Assembly: GCF_001995215.1 (NCBI RefSeq)
Contig: NZ_MUXN01000002.1
Location: 186,001 to 250,000 of the forward strand
DNA: 64,000 nt
Origin: Amycolatopsis azurea DSM 43854
Lineage (GTDB): Bacteria; Actinomycetota; Actinomycetes; Mycobacteriales; Pseudonocardiaceae
Direction of reading: 5' to 3'
Both the position numbers and the translations under genes were made by a program. The notes beneath the pieces were generated by a model, which was not told where the DNA came from, did no database searches, and saw only the letters and a list, made by a program, of their open reading frames with translations. Each line of letters opens with the position of its first letter. Position 1 is the stretch's first letter. Shown here one piece after another: positions 8,908-16,555 of the stretch.

Positions 8908-8940
8908 TAATAGAACGATCGGACCAGAAAGTTGGGAACT

Positions 8941-9702
8941 GTGGGGAAGCGATTCAGCGGCAAAGTCGTCCTGGTGACCGGGGGAGGTTCCGGGATCGGC
9001 CGCGCCACGGCGGCGGCTTTCGCGCGCGAAGGCGCTCAGGTCGTCGTTTCCGGTCGTGACGGCGAGAAACTGCGTCAGACGGTCAAGGAGATCGAGGCAG
9101 ACGGCGGCTCGGCCGACGCGGTGACCGCGGACGTGAGCGCGGGCGCCGAAGTCGAGCGCCTCGTCGTCGAAACCGTGCGGCGGCACGGCAAACTCGACAT
9201 CGCGTTCAACAACGCCGGTGTCCTCGGCAGTCCCGCGCCGACGGCAGATCTCGACGAAGACGGCTTCACCGCCGTCGTGCAGACGAACATCACCGGCGTC
9301 TGGCTGTCCATGAAGCACGAGATCGCGCAGATGCGGGCGAGCGGCGGGGGAGTCATCGTCAACATGTCGTCCAACATCGGCTCGCACATCCGCCTTCCGG
9401 GAATGGCCGCGTACGCCGCTTCGAAGGCCGCCGTGGACGTGCTGACCCGGACCGCCGCCCGCGACCACATCGCCGAGGGCATCCGGATCAACGCCGTCAG
9501 CCCCGGCGCCACCGACACCGGCATGTCGTTCCGGCCCGGCGAGACCGAGGCCGAGCGTGCCGAACGGCTCGCCTCGGTCATCCCGATCGGCCGGATCGCC
9601 GCGGTCGAGGAGATCGCGGCGGCCGTGCTCTGGCTGGCCTCCGACGAATCCGCGTACGTCGTGGGGCACGACATCGTCCTGGACGGCGGTACGAGCGCCT
9701 GA
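8941..9702 (+). CDS. Short-chain dehydrogenase/reductase (SDR)
   Basis: About 253 residues from GTG 8941; TTG 8932 in frame is an alternative. Classical SDR: cofactor loop TGGGSGIGRA near residue 13, NNAG, catalytic Ser in NMSSNIGS, and YAASK holding Tyr and Lys; the C-terminus GHDIVLDGGTSA is typical. Arg in VSGRDG suggests NADP(H). Likely one transcription unit with the TetR gene. Confidence 0.9.
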   Translation: MGKRFSGKVVLVTGGGSGIGRATAAAFAREGAQVVVSGRDGEKLRQTVKEIEADGGSADAVTADVSAGAEVERLVVETVRRHGKLDIAFNNAGVLGSPAPTADLDEDGFTAVVQTNITGVWLSMKHEIAQMRASGGGVIVNMSSNIGSHIRLPGMAAYAASKAAVDVLTRTAARDHIAEGIRINAVSPGATDTGMSFRPGETEAERAERLASVIPIGRIAAVEEIAAAVLWLASDESAYVVGHDIVLDGGTSA

Positions 9703-9827
9703 TCCCTAGCGGTACGCGCGGGGCAGTTCCGGGGAATCGGTGTCCAGCGGCACCGACGCCGACCTGACGAGTCCTAATCGGACGGTCTGGCGTTTCGTCA
9801 CCGCTTCCAGCGCCCAGTCGGAAGTAG

Positions 9828-10094
9828 TCAGTCCTCCGTGGGCCAGTCGCCGGTCGCCTTGCGGTAGCCGACCGCGCCCGCGCGTTCGGTGGCCGCCTTC
9901 ACCGCGCCGAAGATCGCACCCTGCGCGGCCGCCGCGACGATCACCTGCGTCCAGGTGAAATCCCGGTCCGTGGCGCTCGGTGCGTCTTCTTCGCCGCTCA
10001 CGCGTTTCCAGATCTGCTTGAACGCGATCCCCGCGAGCACTCCGCCCGCGGCACTCACGACCATGTTCAGCGGTTTGTAGAGAACCTTGTTCAC
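9828..10094 (-). CDS. DUF4235 small membrane protein
   Basis: 88 residues, matching the DUF4235 pattern: MNKVLYKPLNMVVSAAGGVLAGIAFKQIWKRVSG and a second hydrophobic stretch TQVIVAAAAQGAIFGAVKAA. Two short membrane helices. Last gene of a three-gene operon (holin-like, DUF3618, DUF4235) with overlapping stop/start codons, driven by a stress-type promoter at 10839-10864. Confidence 0.85.
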   Translation of the reverse strand: MNKVLYKPLNMVVSAAGGVLAGIAFKQIWKRVSGEEDAPSATDRDFTWTQVIVAAAAQGAIFGAVKAATERAGAVGYRKATGDWPTED

Positions 10095-10396
10095 GACGAA
10101 GACCTCTTTCGCAGGATCAGCCGGATCGCCACCACCAGTGCGAGCGCACCGGCGAAGATCGGAAGGGGGTTCGCGCGGACGACTTCGGTGCCCTGACGGA
10201 ACTTCTCCGCCGCGGGCTCGGAAACCTTTTCGGAGATCTTGGCGCTGGCCTCGTCCACCTTGGCGTCGAGGTTGTCGTTGACCCTCGACTTCACGTCCAT
10301 CTTCTTGCCCAGCGCGTCGAGGGTCTCGGTGAGTTCCTCGCGGGTCACGTCGCGATCGGTGCGGGCTTCTTCGGCGTTCTTGGGGAAATCACTCAC
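10091..10396 (-). CDS. DUF3618 membrane-tethered protein
   Basis: 101 residues from GTG 10396 with AGGAG upstream. Opens DFPKNAEEARTDRDVTREELTETLDALGKKMDVKSRV, the DUF3618 signature (amphipathic charged helix), and ends with one membrane helix NPLPIFAGALALVVAIRLIL plus a basic tail. Overlaps both neighbours by four bases (GTGA-type coupling). Envelope stress role is inferred from the operon. Confidence 0.85.
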   Translation of the reverse strand: MSDFPKNAEEARTDRDVTREELTETLDALGKKMDVKSRVNDNLDAKVDEASAKISEKVSEPAAEKFRQGTEVVRANPLPIFAGALALVVAIRLILRKRSSS

Positions 10397-10806
10397 GAGC
10401 GCACTCCTTGTTTGACGGTGTCGACATCCTCGCGGACGCCCTCGATGGCCTCCTCCGGCAGCGGCGGTGTCGCGCTCGTGACCTCCTTCTTGCCGACCAT
10501 GGCCGAAAGGCCACCGATCACCAGCAGCGCCGCACCGGTCACCACGGCCGCCAGCCACGCGGGCATGACCAGGGCGAGCGCCAGCACCACGGCGGCGATC
10601 AAGGTCGCCAGGCCGAAGAGCGCGAAGATCCCGGCCGCGCCGAACAACCCGGCGCCGAGTCCCATGCGCTTCCCTTTGCCCTGCAACTCGAACACGGCCA
10701 GGCGCATCTCGTCCCGGACCAAGCGTTTGACCTCGTCACCCAGGTCGGAGACCAGTTCGCCGACCGACTTTTCCGCGGTCGGCTTCCGGCGGGCTTCTTC
10801 GATCAT
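10393..10806 (-). CDS. Holin-like superfamily (Phage_holin_3_6/DUF1469) membrane protein
   Basis: 137 residues. Cytoplasmic charged start KSVGELVSDLGDEVKRLVRDEMRLAVFELQGKGKRMG, then two membrane helices (GAGLFGAAGIFALFGLATLI and VLALALVMPAWLAAVVTGAA). This family is chromosomal in actinobacteria and usually sits, as here, with DUF3618 and DUF4235 genes; it is not evidence of a prophage. First gene of the operon, ATG 10806. Confidence 0.85.
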   Translation of the reverse strand: MIEEARRKPTAEKSVGELVSDLGDEVKRLVRDEMRLAVFELQGKGKRMGLGAGLFGAAGIFALFGLATLIAAVVLALALVMPAWLAAVVTGAALLVIGGLSAMVGKKEVTSATPPLPEEAIEGVREDVDTVKQGVRS

Positions 10807-10838
10807 GGAGCACCTCCTCGGAGCGTTCTGTCCGCCGG

Positions 10839-10864
10839 GTACCCGGCGTCGCACGCGATCAATC
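10839..10864 (-). promoter_or_regulatory. Stress-sigma-type promoter for the holin-like operon
   Basis: On the minus strand GATT-N16-GGGTAC, ending 33 bases before ATG 10806. One mismatch from the GTTT...GGGTA(T/C) form used by SigB/SigF-type sigma factors of actinobacteria. Confidence 0.5.
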
Positions 10865-10871
10865 ACGGTGA

Positions 10872-10897
10872 GTTTCGGCCCCCGGAGCGCCGGGTAG
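10872..10897 (+). promoter_or_regulatory. Stress-sigma-type promoter for the SRPBCC gene
   Basis: GTTT (10872-10875), 16-base spacer, GGGTAG (10892-10897), 45 bases before ATG 10943. Divergent from the promoter at 10839-10864. Confidence 0.6.
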
Positions 10898-10942
10898 CCG
10901 GGGAGTGCCGGCTCGAAAGCACTCAACCGAGGAGGAGGATGC

Positions 10943-11404
10943 ATGAGCACGATCACCGAAATGGTGGACGTCGAAGTCCCAGTGCAGACCGCGTACAACC
11001 AGTGGACCCAGTTCGAGACCTTCCCGCATTTCATGGAGGGTGTCGAGGAGATCCGTCAGATCGACGCGACCCACACGCACTGGGTGACCAAGTTCGGTGG
11101 TGTGAGCCGGGAATTCGACGCGACCATCACCGAACAGCATCCCGACGAACGCGTCGCGTGGACGTCGGACTCCGGTCCCGACCACGCGGGCGTCATCACC
11201 TTCCATCGCCTGGACGACAACAAGACCCGTGTCACGGCGCAGATGGACATCGATCCGGAAGGCTTCGCCGAGAACGTCGCCGACAAACTCGGTCTGCTCG
11301 ACCGCCGGATCAAGGGCGACATGAAGCGGTTCAAGGAGTTCATCGAGAGCCGCGGTCGCGAGTCCGGCGCGTGGCGCGGTGACGTGGACCGCCCCGGCAG
11401 CTGA
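10943..11404 (+). CDS. SRPBCC (START/Bet v1-like) protein
   Basis: 153 residues. MSTITEMVDVEVPVQTAYNQWTQFETFPHFMEGVEEIRQID is the usual start of the polyketide-cyclase/dehydrase-like SRPBCC group (COG5637-type), with a hydrophobic ligand cavity; the C-terminal part is a long charged helix. AGGAGG precedes ATG 10943. Commonly stress-inducible in actinobacteria, consistent with its GTTT/GGGTAG promoter. Ligand unknown. Confidence 0.85.
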   Translation: MSTITEMVDVEVPVQTAYNQWTQFETFPHFMEGVEEIRQIDATHTHWVTKFGGVSREFDATITEQHPDERVAWTSDSGPDHAGVITFHRLDDNKTRVTAQMDIDPEGFAENVADKLGLLDRRIKGDMKRFKEFIESRGRESGAWRGDVDRPGS

Positions 11405-11410
11405 CCAGAG

Positions 11411-11458
11411 CCCGGCATCTCTCCTGGAAGACGGCGTTTTCCGGGGAGAGGTGCCGGG
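11411..11458. terminator. Imperfect hairpin overlapping the next promoter
   Basis: Arms 11411-11429 and 11439-11458 (CCCGGCATCTCTCC against GGGAGAGGTGCCGGG, few mismatches), seven bases after the SRPBCC stop. The -35 box of the following promoter begins in the loop and its -10 box adjoins the second arm. Confidence 0.5.
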
Positions 11459-11461
11459 TAT
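11436..11461 (+). promoter_or_regulatory. Stress-sigma-type promoter GTTT-N16-GGGTAT
   Basis: GTTT at 11436-11439 and GGGTAT at 11456-11461 match the SigB/SigF consensus exactly; the gene starts at 11501. Partly inside the terminator hairpin of the previous gene. Confidence 0.65.
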
Positions 11462-11500
11462 CTCTCGGGGTGAGGTCCACAACGAAGGGAGCGTTCCAGC

Positions 11501-11965
11501 ATGACTACCAACGCGTACGTGGCCTTCCTCGTCATCGGGGTGGCCCTGGTCATGCTCGACGGCCTGATCATCTATCAGAGTGGTAAGCGCTACCTGCGAG
11601 GCTCCTATGGCGATCCCGCCGCCGGCGCGTCCATGACCTGGCTCGTCACGGTGCTGTTCCACCTCGCCACTCTGGGTGTCTTGGCCCTGCTGTCGACCAT
11701 CGACATCGGGGGCAGCGACCTGCCGGGTGTGGTGGGCAGGCTGGGTGTGCTGTTGCTGGTCCTGGCCATCGCGCACGCGATCACGCTCAGTGTGCTTTCG
11801 CGCATTCGCGGCGAGCAGGAGGCCGAAGCGGTCATCAACCGCCCCAGGCAGCGTGTCGAGCCCGAGCAGCGGGGCACGACGGTGACGCCGGTGCCCGGCC
11901 AGGAAGGCCGTTTCCCGACCGCGAGCCCGTCGATCGAACAGCAGGCGCCCTACACGACGCCGTAG
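11501..11965 (+). CDS. Small membrane protein of unknown function
   Basis: 154 residues, family not recognised. Three membrane segments: AYVAFLVIGVALVMLDGLII, MTWLVTVLFHLATLGVLALL and VGRLGVLLLVLAIAHAITL, then a polar, Pro/Gln-rich tail of about 50 residues. GGGAG precedes ATG 11501. Stress-type promoter upstream; the broken DUF3140 gene follows 30 bases after its stop. Confidence 0.75.
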   Translation: MTTNAYVAFLVIGVALVMLDGLIIYQSGKRYLRGSYGDPAAGASMTWLVTVLFHLATLGVLALLSTIDIGGSDLPGVVGRLGVLLLVLAIAHAITLSVLSRIRGEQEAEAVINRPRQRVEPEQRGTTVTPVPGQEGRFPTASPSIEQQAPYTTP

Positions 11966-11995
11966 AAAGTCGAGTGCTGGCAGGAGTTTTCGGCC

Positions 11996-12171
11996 GTGCA
12001 CGAGATCGAAGACGAACTGTGGGACGAGTTCCATCGCGTGGTCAACATGACCTCGCGGGAGCTGGCCGACTGGCTGCGCACGCGTGACGAGCTGGAACCG
12101 GTCGCGGGGGGCAGGCGCACTGGCGGCACAAGCTGATGTCGCTGGGGCACGATCCGCTGAAACCCACGTGA
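11996..12171 (+). pseudogene. DUF3140 gene with internal deletion
   Basis: GTG 11996 (GGAG nine bases upstream) opens HEIEDELWDEFHRVVNMTSRELADWLRTRDELEP, the N-terminus of DUF3140 proteins, but this frame stops at 12136 after 46 codons. From 12121 another frame reads WRHKLMSLGHDPLKPT and stops at 12171: this is the conserved DUF3140 C-terminus. The middle of the usual ~110-residue protein (about 40-50 residues) is missing and the two ends are out of frame, so the gene is a remnant. DUF3140 is itself often found in stress-induced groups. Confidence 0.75.
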
Positions 12172-12183
12172 GGTAGTCGAAGC

Positions 12184-12240
12184 GTGTTGCGAAAGCCTCT
12201 TTCACAACGCTGAAGGTTGTGAAAGAGGCTTTCGCAACAC
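12184..12240. terminator. Long perfect hairpin, 25-base arms
   Basis: Arms 12184-12208 and 12216-12240 are perfectly complementary, loop 7 bases. Shares the GTTGCGAAAGCC core with the hairpin at 8106-8164. Confidence 0.7.
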
Positions 12241-12286
12241 ACGGAGCCGTGGAGAGGAGCCCACGGTAGCGGTGGGCTACTGGAGA

Positions 12287-12343
12287 GAGTCCCGAGCGCC
12301 ACGTTCGAGACGTTGAGCGTCCCGGGCGTGGCGCTCGGGACTC
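12287..12343. terminator. Hairpin between convergent units, 17-base arms
   Basis: Arms 12287-12303 and 12327-12343 (GAGTCCCGAGCGCCACG and its complement), loop 23 bases with further partial pairing. It sits just past the end of the sigma-factor gene (minus strand) and after the DUF3140 remnant (plus strand), so it can serve as a two-way terminator. Confidence 0.6.
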
Positions 12344-12362
12344 CCGGCACCGCTGGGAGCGG

Positions 12363-13151
12363 CTACTCCGAGAGCTTTCCTCGCAGCTGTTCCAGCGTCT
12401 GTGAGAGAAGCCGGGAAACGTGCATCTGCGAGATGCCGATCCGTTCCGCGATCTGCGTCTGCGTGTACCCGCCGAAGAACCGCATCACGAGGATCGCGCG
12501 CTCCCGCTTCGGGAGTTCCCGCAGCAGCGGTTGTAGCGCCTCGTGGTTCTCCACCAGGGCCATCTCGTGGTCTTCCTCGCCGATCGTGTCGGCAAGGGAG
12601 AGGGCTTCGGAGGCGTCGTCGTGCACCGGCTTGTCGACCGACAACGTCTGGTACGCCTGGCCGGCGAGCAGTCCTTCGCGCACTTCGTTGACCTCGAGCC
12701 CCAGGTACTCCGCGAGTTCGGTCGGTGTCGGCGCGCGGCCGAGACGCTGGGACAACGCGGCGGTGCCCTGGCTGAGCGAGACGTGCAGTTCCTTGAGCCG
12801 CCTCGGTACCCGGACCGACCATCCGGTGTCCCGGAAATGCCGCCGGACCTCGCCCATGACCGTGGGTACCGCGAAGGAGAGGAAGTCGTGCCCGCGGCCG
12901 GGATCGAAGCGGTCGACCGCGTTGATCAGGCCGATCCTCGCCACCTGCACCAGATCTTCCCGGGGCTCGCCCCGGCCGGAGAATCGGGTGGCGATGTGCT
13001 CGGCGAGCGGCAGCAGTTCGGTGACCAGGCGGGCGCGCAGCTCCTGGCGACGCTGGGAATCCTCCGGCAGGGAGGACATCTCCTCGAAGAGCGGTTCGCA
13101 GTGGGCGTAGTTGTCCGCCTGCCGCGTGAGTGTCTTGCGCTCCCCGCTCAC
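12363..13151 (-). CDS. SigB/SigF-type general stress sigma factor
   Basis: 262 residues, sigma-70 group 3. Region 2: LPLAEHIATRFSGRGEPREDLVQVARIGLINAVDRFDPGRGHDFLSFAVPTVMGEVRRHFRDTGWSVRVPRRLKEL; region 3: RLGRAPTPTELAEYLGL; region 4: LPKRERAILVMRFFGGYTQTQIAERIGISQMHVSRLLSQTLEQLRGKL. GTG 13151 overlaps the stop of the upstream anti-sigma gene (GTGA), the classic RsbW-SigB arrangement. It most likely reads the GTTT...GGGTA(T/C) promoters found across this region. Confidence 0.93.
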   Translation of the reverse strand: MSGERKTLTRQADNYAHCEPLFEEMSSLPEDSQRRQELRARLVTELLPLAEHIATRFSGRGEPREDLVQVARIGLINAVDRFDPGRGHDFLSFAVPTVMGEVRRHFRDTGWSVRVPRRLKELHVSLSQGTAALSQRLGRAPTPTELAEYLGLEVNEVREGLLAGQAYQTLSVDKPVHDDASEALSLADTIGEEDHEMALVENHEALQPLLRELPKRERAILVMRFFGGYTQTQIAERIGISQMHVSRLLSQTLEQLRGKLSE

Positions 13152-13612
13152 CCGTCGCTCGTTCCCGGGGCCAGGACGAGCTCGATCGTCGTCGTACCCC
13201 CCGGTTCGCCTGGAATCGGTTCGTAGCGTGCCGCCACCGAGCCGGTCAGGGTCGTCAGGACGTGCCAGCCGAACGTCGTCTCGCTCGGCAGGAAGGGTTT
13301 CGCCGTCGTCGTCGAGATCGAGACGGCGATCCCCGCCGGTACCTCGTGAAAGACACAACACAGAACGGCTCCCAATTCGGCGGGCTGGACAAGTTGGGAA
13401 CAGGCTTCGTCGACGGCCATCTTCGCGTCTGAAATGGCGTCCAAGCCGAAGTCCGCACGCGCCACCACACCGTGGGTGAGCGTACGGACGAGAGGGATCT
13501 GCTCCGCCTCGGCGGGCAGGCGGAGTTCGACCCGGTCGAACAGGTCGTCCGACTGGGGCCGGGTTTGCGGGGTCAGGCCGCCCCGTCCTTGTGCATCCAT
13601 TACGAAACCCAT
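13148..13612 (-). CDS. RsbW-like anti-sigma factor / Ser kinase
   Basis: 154 residues from ATG 13612 (ATG 13600 possible). GHKL ATPase fold of the RsbW/SpoIIAB class: LDAISDAKMAVDEACSQLVQPA carries the N-box Asp-Glu-Ala-Cys pattern; the later G-rich ATP lid is degenerate (SETTFGWHVLTTLTG). Holds the downstream sigma factor inactive and would phosphorylate a STAS-domain antagonist; two STAS genes lie at 42399 and 44073. Translationally coupled to the sigma gene. Confidence 0.88.
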   Translation of the reverse strand: MGFVMDAQGRGGLTPQTRPQSDDLFDRVELRLPAEAEQIPLVRTLTHGVVARADFGLDAISDAKMAVDEACSQLVQPAELGAVLCCVFHEVPAGIAVSISTTTAKPFLPSETTFGWHVLTTLTGSVAARYEPIPGEPGGTTTIELVLAPGTSDG

Positions 13613-13664
13613 CCGTCCGTGGCCGTGAGATACCCGCGGCGGTGATCCGCCGCAGGGCGCGTGA

Positions 13665-13997
13665 TCAACGGCCTAGGGCGCGCTGAAGCTCCTTTTTGGA
13701 CATCTTCGACCTGCCCCTGACGTCGCGTTTCTTCGCTTCGTTGTAGAGCTGGTCCTTCGTCGGGCCGTTCGGGCCCTGACGGTTGCCGGATCGCTTGCCG
13801 CCCCGCCGCTGCGGCGACATGTCCCGAACGGACGTCCGGCTCGCCTCGCGGGACTCGCCCGCCTGCGCGCGGTTCTTGTTGACCGTGCGCGCGGCGATCT
13901 CCTCGGCCCGGTCGGTGCTCGCGCCCCGGTCCTTCGCCGAATCCTTGATGTGTTCGAACTGACGTTCTCGTTTGTCGCTCCAACTCTGCTGGGGCAT
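13665..13997 (-). CDS. Small basic protein, Rho-N/SAP-like C-terminus
   Basis: 110 residues, highly charged. MPQQSWSDKRERQFEHIKDSAKDRGASTDRAEEIAARTVNKNRAQAG resembles proteins often labelled 'plasmid stabilization protein' in actinobacteria; the C-terminal TKDQLYNEAKKRDVRGRSKMSKKELQRALGR looks like a Rho-N/SAP helix-loop-helix. Probably nucleic-acid binding; function unknown. It has a stress-type promoter at 14023-14049. Confidence 0.8.
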   Translation of the reverse strand: MPQQSWSDKRERQFEHIKDSAKDRGASTDRAEEIAARTVNKNRAQAGESREASRTSVRDMSPQRRGGKRSGNRQGPNGPTKDQLYNEAKKRDVRGRSKMSKKELQRALGR

Positions 13998-14022
13998 CGC
14001 GGCTCCTCTCTTCCCGGATCAA

Positions 14023-14049
14023 GTACCCCGTTCGATTCGCCGGATAAAC
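14023..14049 (-). promoter_or_regulatory. Stress-sigma-type promoter (minus strand)
   Basis: GTTT-N17-GGGTAC on the minus strand, 25 bases before ATG 13997. Divergent from the promoter at 14055-14079; the two -35 boxes are six bases apart. Confidence 0.55.
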
Positions 14050-14054
14050 GTCCG

Positions 14055-14079
14055 GTTGGTCCCGGGAACGGCCGGGTAC
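14055..14079 (+). promoter_or_regulatory. Stress-sigma-type promoter for the LLM gene
   Basis: GTTG-N15-GGGTAC, ending 28 bases before ATG 14108. Confidence 0.55.
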
Positions 14080-14107
14080 GCGGAGGTCAGACGCGAAGGA
14101 GGGTGCG

Positions 14108-15070
14108 ATGCGCATCGGCTACACGCTCATGACCGAACAGGCCGGGCCGAACGACCTGGTGGCGTACGCCACCGGGGCCGAAAAGGCGGGATTCGACTTC
14201 GAGGTGATGAGCGACCACTACTCGCCCTGGCTGGACGAGCAGGGCCATTCGCCGTACGCGTGGAGCGTGCTGGGAGCGGTCACCCAGAGTACCGATCAGG
14301 TCGAACTGATGACCTTCGTGACCTGCCCCACCATGCGCTACCACCCGGCGGTGGTGGCGCAGAAGGCGGCGACCGTCCAGGCCCTGTCGGATGGCCGGTT
14401 CACCCTCGGGCTCGGTGCGGGCGAGAACCTGAACGAGCACGTCGTCGGGCGCGGCTGGCCGTCGGCGAACGTCCGCCACGAGATGCTCGCCGAAGCGGTC
14501 CAGATCATCGGCGGGCTGTTCGACGGCGGATACTTCAACTACTCGGGGAACCATTTCCGGGTGGACTCGGCGAAGCTCTGGGACCTTCCGGAACAGCGTG
14601 TCCCGATCGCCGTCGCGGTGTCCGGCTCGCAGTCGGTGACCCGGTTCGCCCCGATCGCCGACGCGATGATCGCCGTGGAGGCGGACGCCTCGCTGAGCAG
14701 TGAATGGGACGCCACCAAGCTCGGCCCGCCGTCCAGGAAGATCGCCCAGCTGCCGGTGTCCTGGGGTGAGGACCGCGACGCCGCGATCCGGCGGGCGCAC
14801 GAGCAGTTCCGCTGGTTCGGTGGCGGCTGGAAGGTCAACGCCGAACTGCCGGGGCCCGCGGGGTTCGCCGGGGCGACCCAGTTCGTCAAACCGGAGGACG
14901 TCGCGGCGGCCATCCCGTGCGGACCGGACGTCGACGAGATCGTGAAGCAGGTCGGCGAGTTCGAGGCGGCCGGGTTCACCGACCTCGCCCTGATCCAGAT
15001 CGGCGGTGACCAGCAGGAAGGCTTCCTCCGGTTCGCCGAGGACACCCTGCTCCCGGCGCTGCGGGGCTGA
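14108..15070 (+). CDS. F420-dependent LLM oxidoreductase (FGD-like)
   Basis: 320 residues. MRIGYTLMTEQAGPNDLVAYATGAEKAGFDFEVMSDHYSPWLDEQGHSPYAWSVLGAVTQST and YHPAVVAQKAATVQALSDGRFTLGLGAGENLNEHVVG are the signatures of the F420-dependent glucose-6-phosphate dehydrogenase-like branch of LLM enzymes. Sits under a stress-type promoter, suggesting a redox role in stress; the substrate is not known and a true Fgd assignment is not claimed. Confidence 0.88.
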   Translation: MRIGYTLMTEQAGPNDLVAYATGAEKAGFDFEVMSDHYSPWLDEQGHSPYAWSVLGAVTQSTDQVELMTFVTCPTMRYHPAVVAQKAATVQALSDGRFTLGLGAGENLNEHVVGRGWPSANVRHEMLAEAVQIIGGLFDGGYFNYSGNHFRVDSAKLWDLPEQRVPIAVAVSGSQSVTRFAPIADAMIAVEADASLSSEWDATKLGPPSRKIAQLPVSWGEDRDAAIRRAHEQFRWFGGGWKVNAELPGPAGFAGATQFVKPEDVAAAIPCGPDVDEIVKQVGEFEAAGFTDLALIQIGGDQQEGFLRFAEDTLLPALRG

Positions 15071-15127
15071 GTCACCCTAACGGAGTAAAGCGGTTGTGTC
15101 TCTGAGCACCCGAACGGGGACACCTGT

Positions 15128-15151
15128 GTTCAACCCCGCGATCGCGGGTAC
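15128..15151 (+). promoter_or_regulatory. Possible stress-sigma promoter
   Basis: GTTC-N14-GGGTAC, 38 bases before the small gene at 15190. Spacing is at the short end of the range, so confidence is lower. Confidence 0.4.
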
Positions 15152-15189
15152 CAGAACGACACATTGTCCTTCACACATAGGGGGAACTG

Positions 15190-15381
15190 ATGAGCAACGA
15201 ACTCGGATTGCACCCGGTGCCCGACCTGATGCCGGAGAGCCAGGACACGCCGGAGCAGGAGGCGGTACGCCGCAAGGCGGCCATGGCGGTGGCTTCACGG
15301 GCGAGGAGCGCCGAGGACTGCGCGACGCTGCTGGACATGCTCGGGCTGCACGACGGCGGCCGCAGTTCGGAAGTGGCCTGA
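15190..15381 (+). CDS. Small hypothetical protein
   Basis: 63 residues, MSNELGLHPVPDLMPESQDTPEQEAVRRKAAMAVASRARSAEDCATLLDMLGLHDG. No family recognised. GGGGGA precedes ATG 15190. The helical C-terminal half (SAEDCATLLDMLGL) looks like a folded segment and codon use matches neighbours, so it is likely real. Confidence 0.6.
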   Translation: MSNELGLHPVPDLMPESQDTPEQEAVRRKAAMAVASRARSAEDCATLLDMLGLHDGGRSSEVA

Positions 15382-15417
15382 CTCAGCGGCCGCGCGCCGC
15401 CCCGAGGCCGGCCGCAG

Positions 15418-15470
15418 GTCCCCAATGTCGTATTAGGGACGCTCGGCGACTCATATGCGACATTGGGAAC
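15418..15470. repeat. Imperfect inverted repeat (GTCCCCAATGTCG)
   Basis: Arms 15418-15430 and 15458-15470 pair with one mismatch around a 27-base loop; a possible terminator for the small gene at 15190. The 250-base gap 15382-15631 holds nothing else recognisable. Confidence 0.5.
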
Positions 15471-15631
15471 ACTCGCCCGAGCGGAGCGCGTTCGGGAAAT
15501 CGCTCACCGCATTCGGCGAACGGGGTTGAATTTCCGTTGCGTGAAGGAATTCACCCGGCCGTAGTTCAGTCGTTGTCGCGCTCGGTGGTGTCTGCCAGGA
15601 TGCTCGTGACCCGAGCCGAAGGAGTTTTCCA

Positions 15632-16039
15632 GTGGGTAGCCGCCTCAATCCTTACCTCAGCTTCGCCGGTGACGCCCGGCAGGCCTTGGAGTTCTACAAG
15701 TCGGTGTTCGGCGGAGAACTTACGCTGCACACGTTCGGCGAGTCCGGAATGGCGGGTTCGCCGGTGGAGGACCAGATCATGCACGGCCAGCTCGAATCGC
15801 CGAGCGGCTACACGATCATGGCGTCGGACACGCCGCCGGGAATGGAGCACCGTCCCGGTACGAATATTTCGGTCAGCCTCAGCGGTGATGACGGCGAGGA
15901 ATTGCGTGGGTACTGGGAGAAAATCTCCTCGGAAGGCACTGTTTCGGTACCGTTCGAAAAGCAGATGTGGGGCGACGAATTCGGTGCCTGCGCCGACAGG
16001 TTCGGCATCCAGTGGATGGTGAACGTCGTCCAGTCCTAG
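15632..16039 (+). CDS. PhnB-like VOC-fold protein
   Basis: 135 residues from GTG 15632. SRLNPYLSFAGDARQALEFYKSVFGGEL and DRFGIQWMVNV are the start and end of the PhnB/3-demethylubiquinone-9-methyltransferase-like VOC branch. Usually binds small ligands; often without the metal residues of glyoxalases. Function unknown. Confidence 0.85.
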   Translation: MGSRLNPYLSFAGDARQALEFYKSVFGGELTLHTFGESGMAGSPVEDQIMHGQLESPSGYTIMASDTPPGMEHRPGTNISVSLSGDDGEELRGYWEKISSEGTVSVPFEKQMWGDEFGACADRFGIQWMVNVVQS

Positions 16040-16182
16040 GGCATTCCGGCCCTGTCCGATCGGGGCCGAAGCTCCCGACTTCCGGGGACTTGCGGCTCCG
16101 ATCGCGCGAAACCTGTGATGCCGCCGGCGAAACCGTCGTTCTCCTCACGTGAGGGTTCGGCGGTTCACCGGGAGGCGAGAAC

Positions 16183-16527
16183 ATGAACAGGATGGTCGCG
16201 GCACTGCTGGTTTCGGCGGGGGCCGCCGCGGTACTGGGCGGCTGTGGGACGACGACCGCCGGGACACCGGTCACGGTCGTGCGGGAGGTCGTGCCGCCGT
16301 CGACGACCACCGCGGTCGTCGCGCCGCCGACCACTTCGGTGGTCGTGGTGGAGCCACCGGTGACGGTCACGCGAGCGCCTTCGCTCACGTCGTGCCAGCG
16401 CCTGTTCGCCGAGGGGTTCTCGTACACCTACGCGTACAACTCCTGGGTGAACGCCGGACGCCCGCTCAGCTGGGACGCCGACCGCGACGGGTACCCCTGC
16501 GAGCAGTCCTACGGCAACCGGAACTAG
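16183..16527 (+). CDS. Lipoprotein with Excalibur calcium-binding domain
   Basis: 114 residues. Lipoprotein signal MNRMVAALLVSAGAAAVLGGC (lipobox LGGC), a Thr/Val/Pro-rich spacer, then SCQRLFAEGFSYTYAYNSWVNAGRPLSWDADRDGYPCE: the DxDxDGxPCE loop defines Excalibur domains, which bind calcium and occur on extracellular proteins. Function in the envelope unknown. Confidence 0.88.
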   Translation: MNRMVAALLVSAGAAAVLGGCGTTTAGTPVTVVREVVPPSTTTAVVAPPTTSVVVVEPPVTVTRAPSLTSCQRLFAEGFSYTYAYNSWVNAGRPLSWDADRDGYPCEQSYGNRN

Positions 16528-16555
16528 ACCCGCCTTCCCGTTCGGCAAGAAGCCA

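Noticed and set aside
9703..9827. Possible small gene between SDR and DUF4235
   Set aside because: No open frame with a ribosome site or recognisable protein; simple intergenic space between convergent genes.
10393..10806. Prophage remnant, because of the holin-like family name
   Set aside because: Members of this family are normal chromosomal envelope proteins in actinobacteria and always sit with DUF3618/DUF4235; no other phage gene is nearby.
13630..13635. GGGTAT (minus strand) before the anti-sigma gene as a stress promoter
   Set aside because: No GTTT-like -35 box lies 14-17 bases upstream, so autoregulation of the sigma operon cannot be claimed from sequence.
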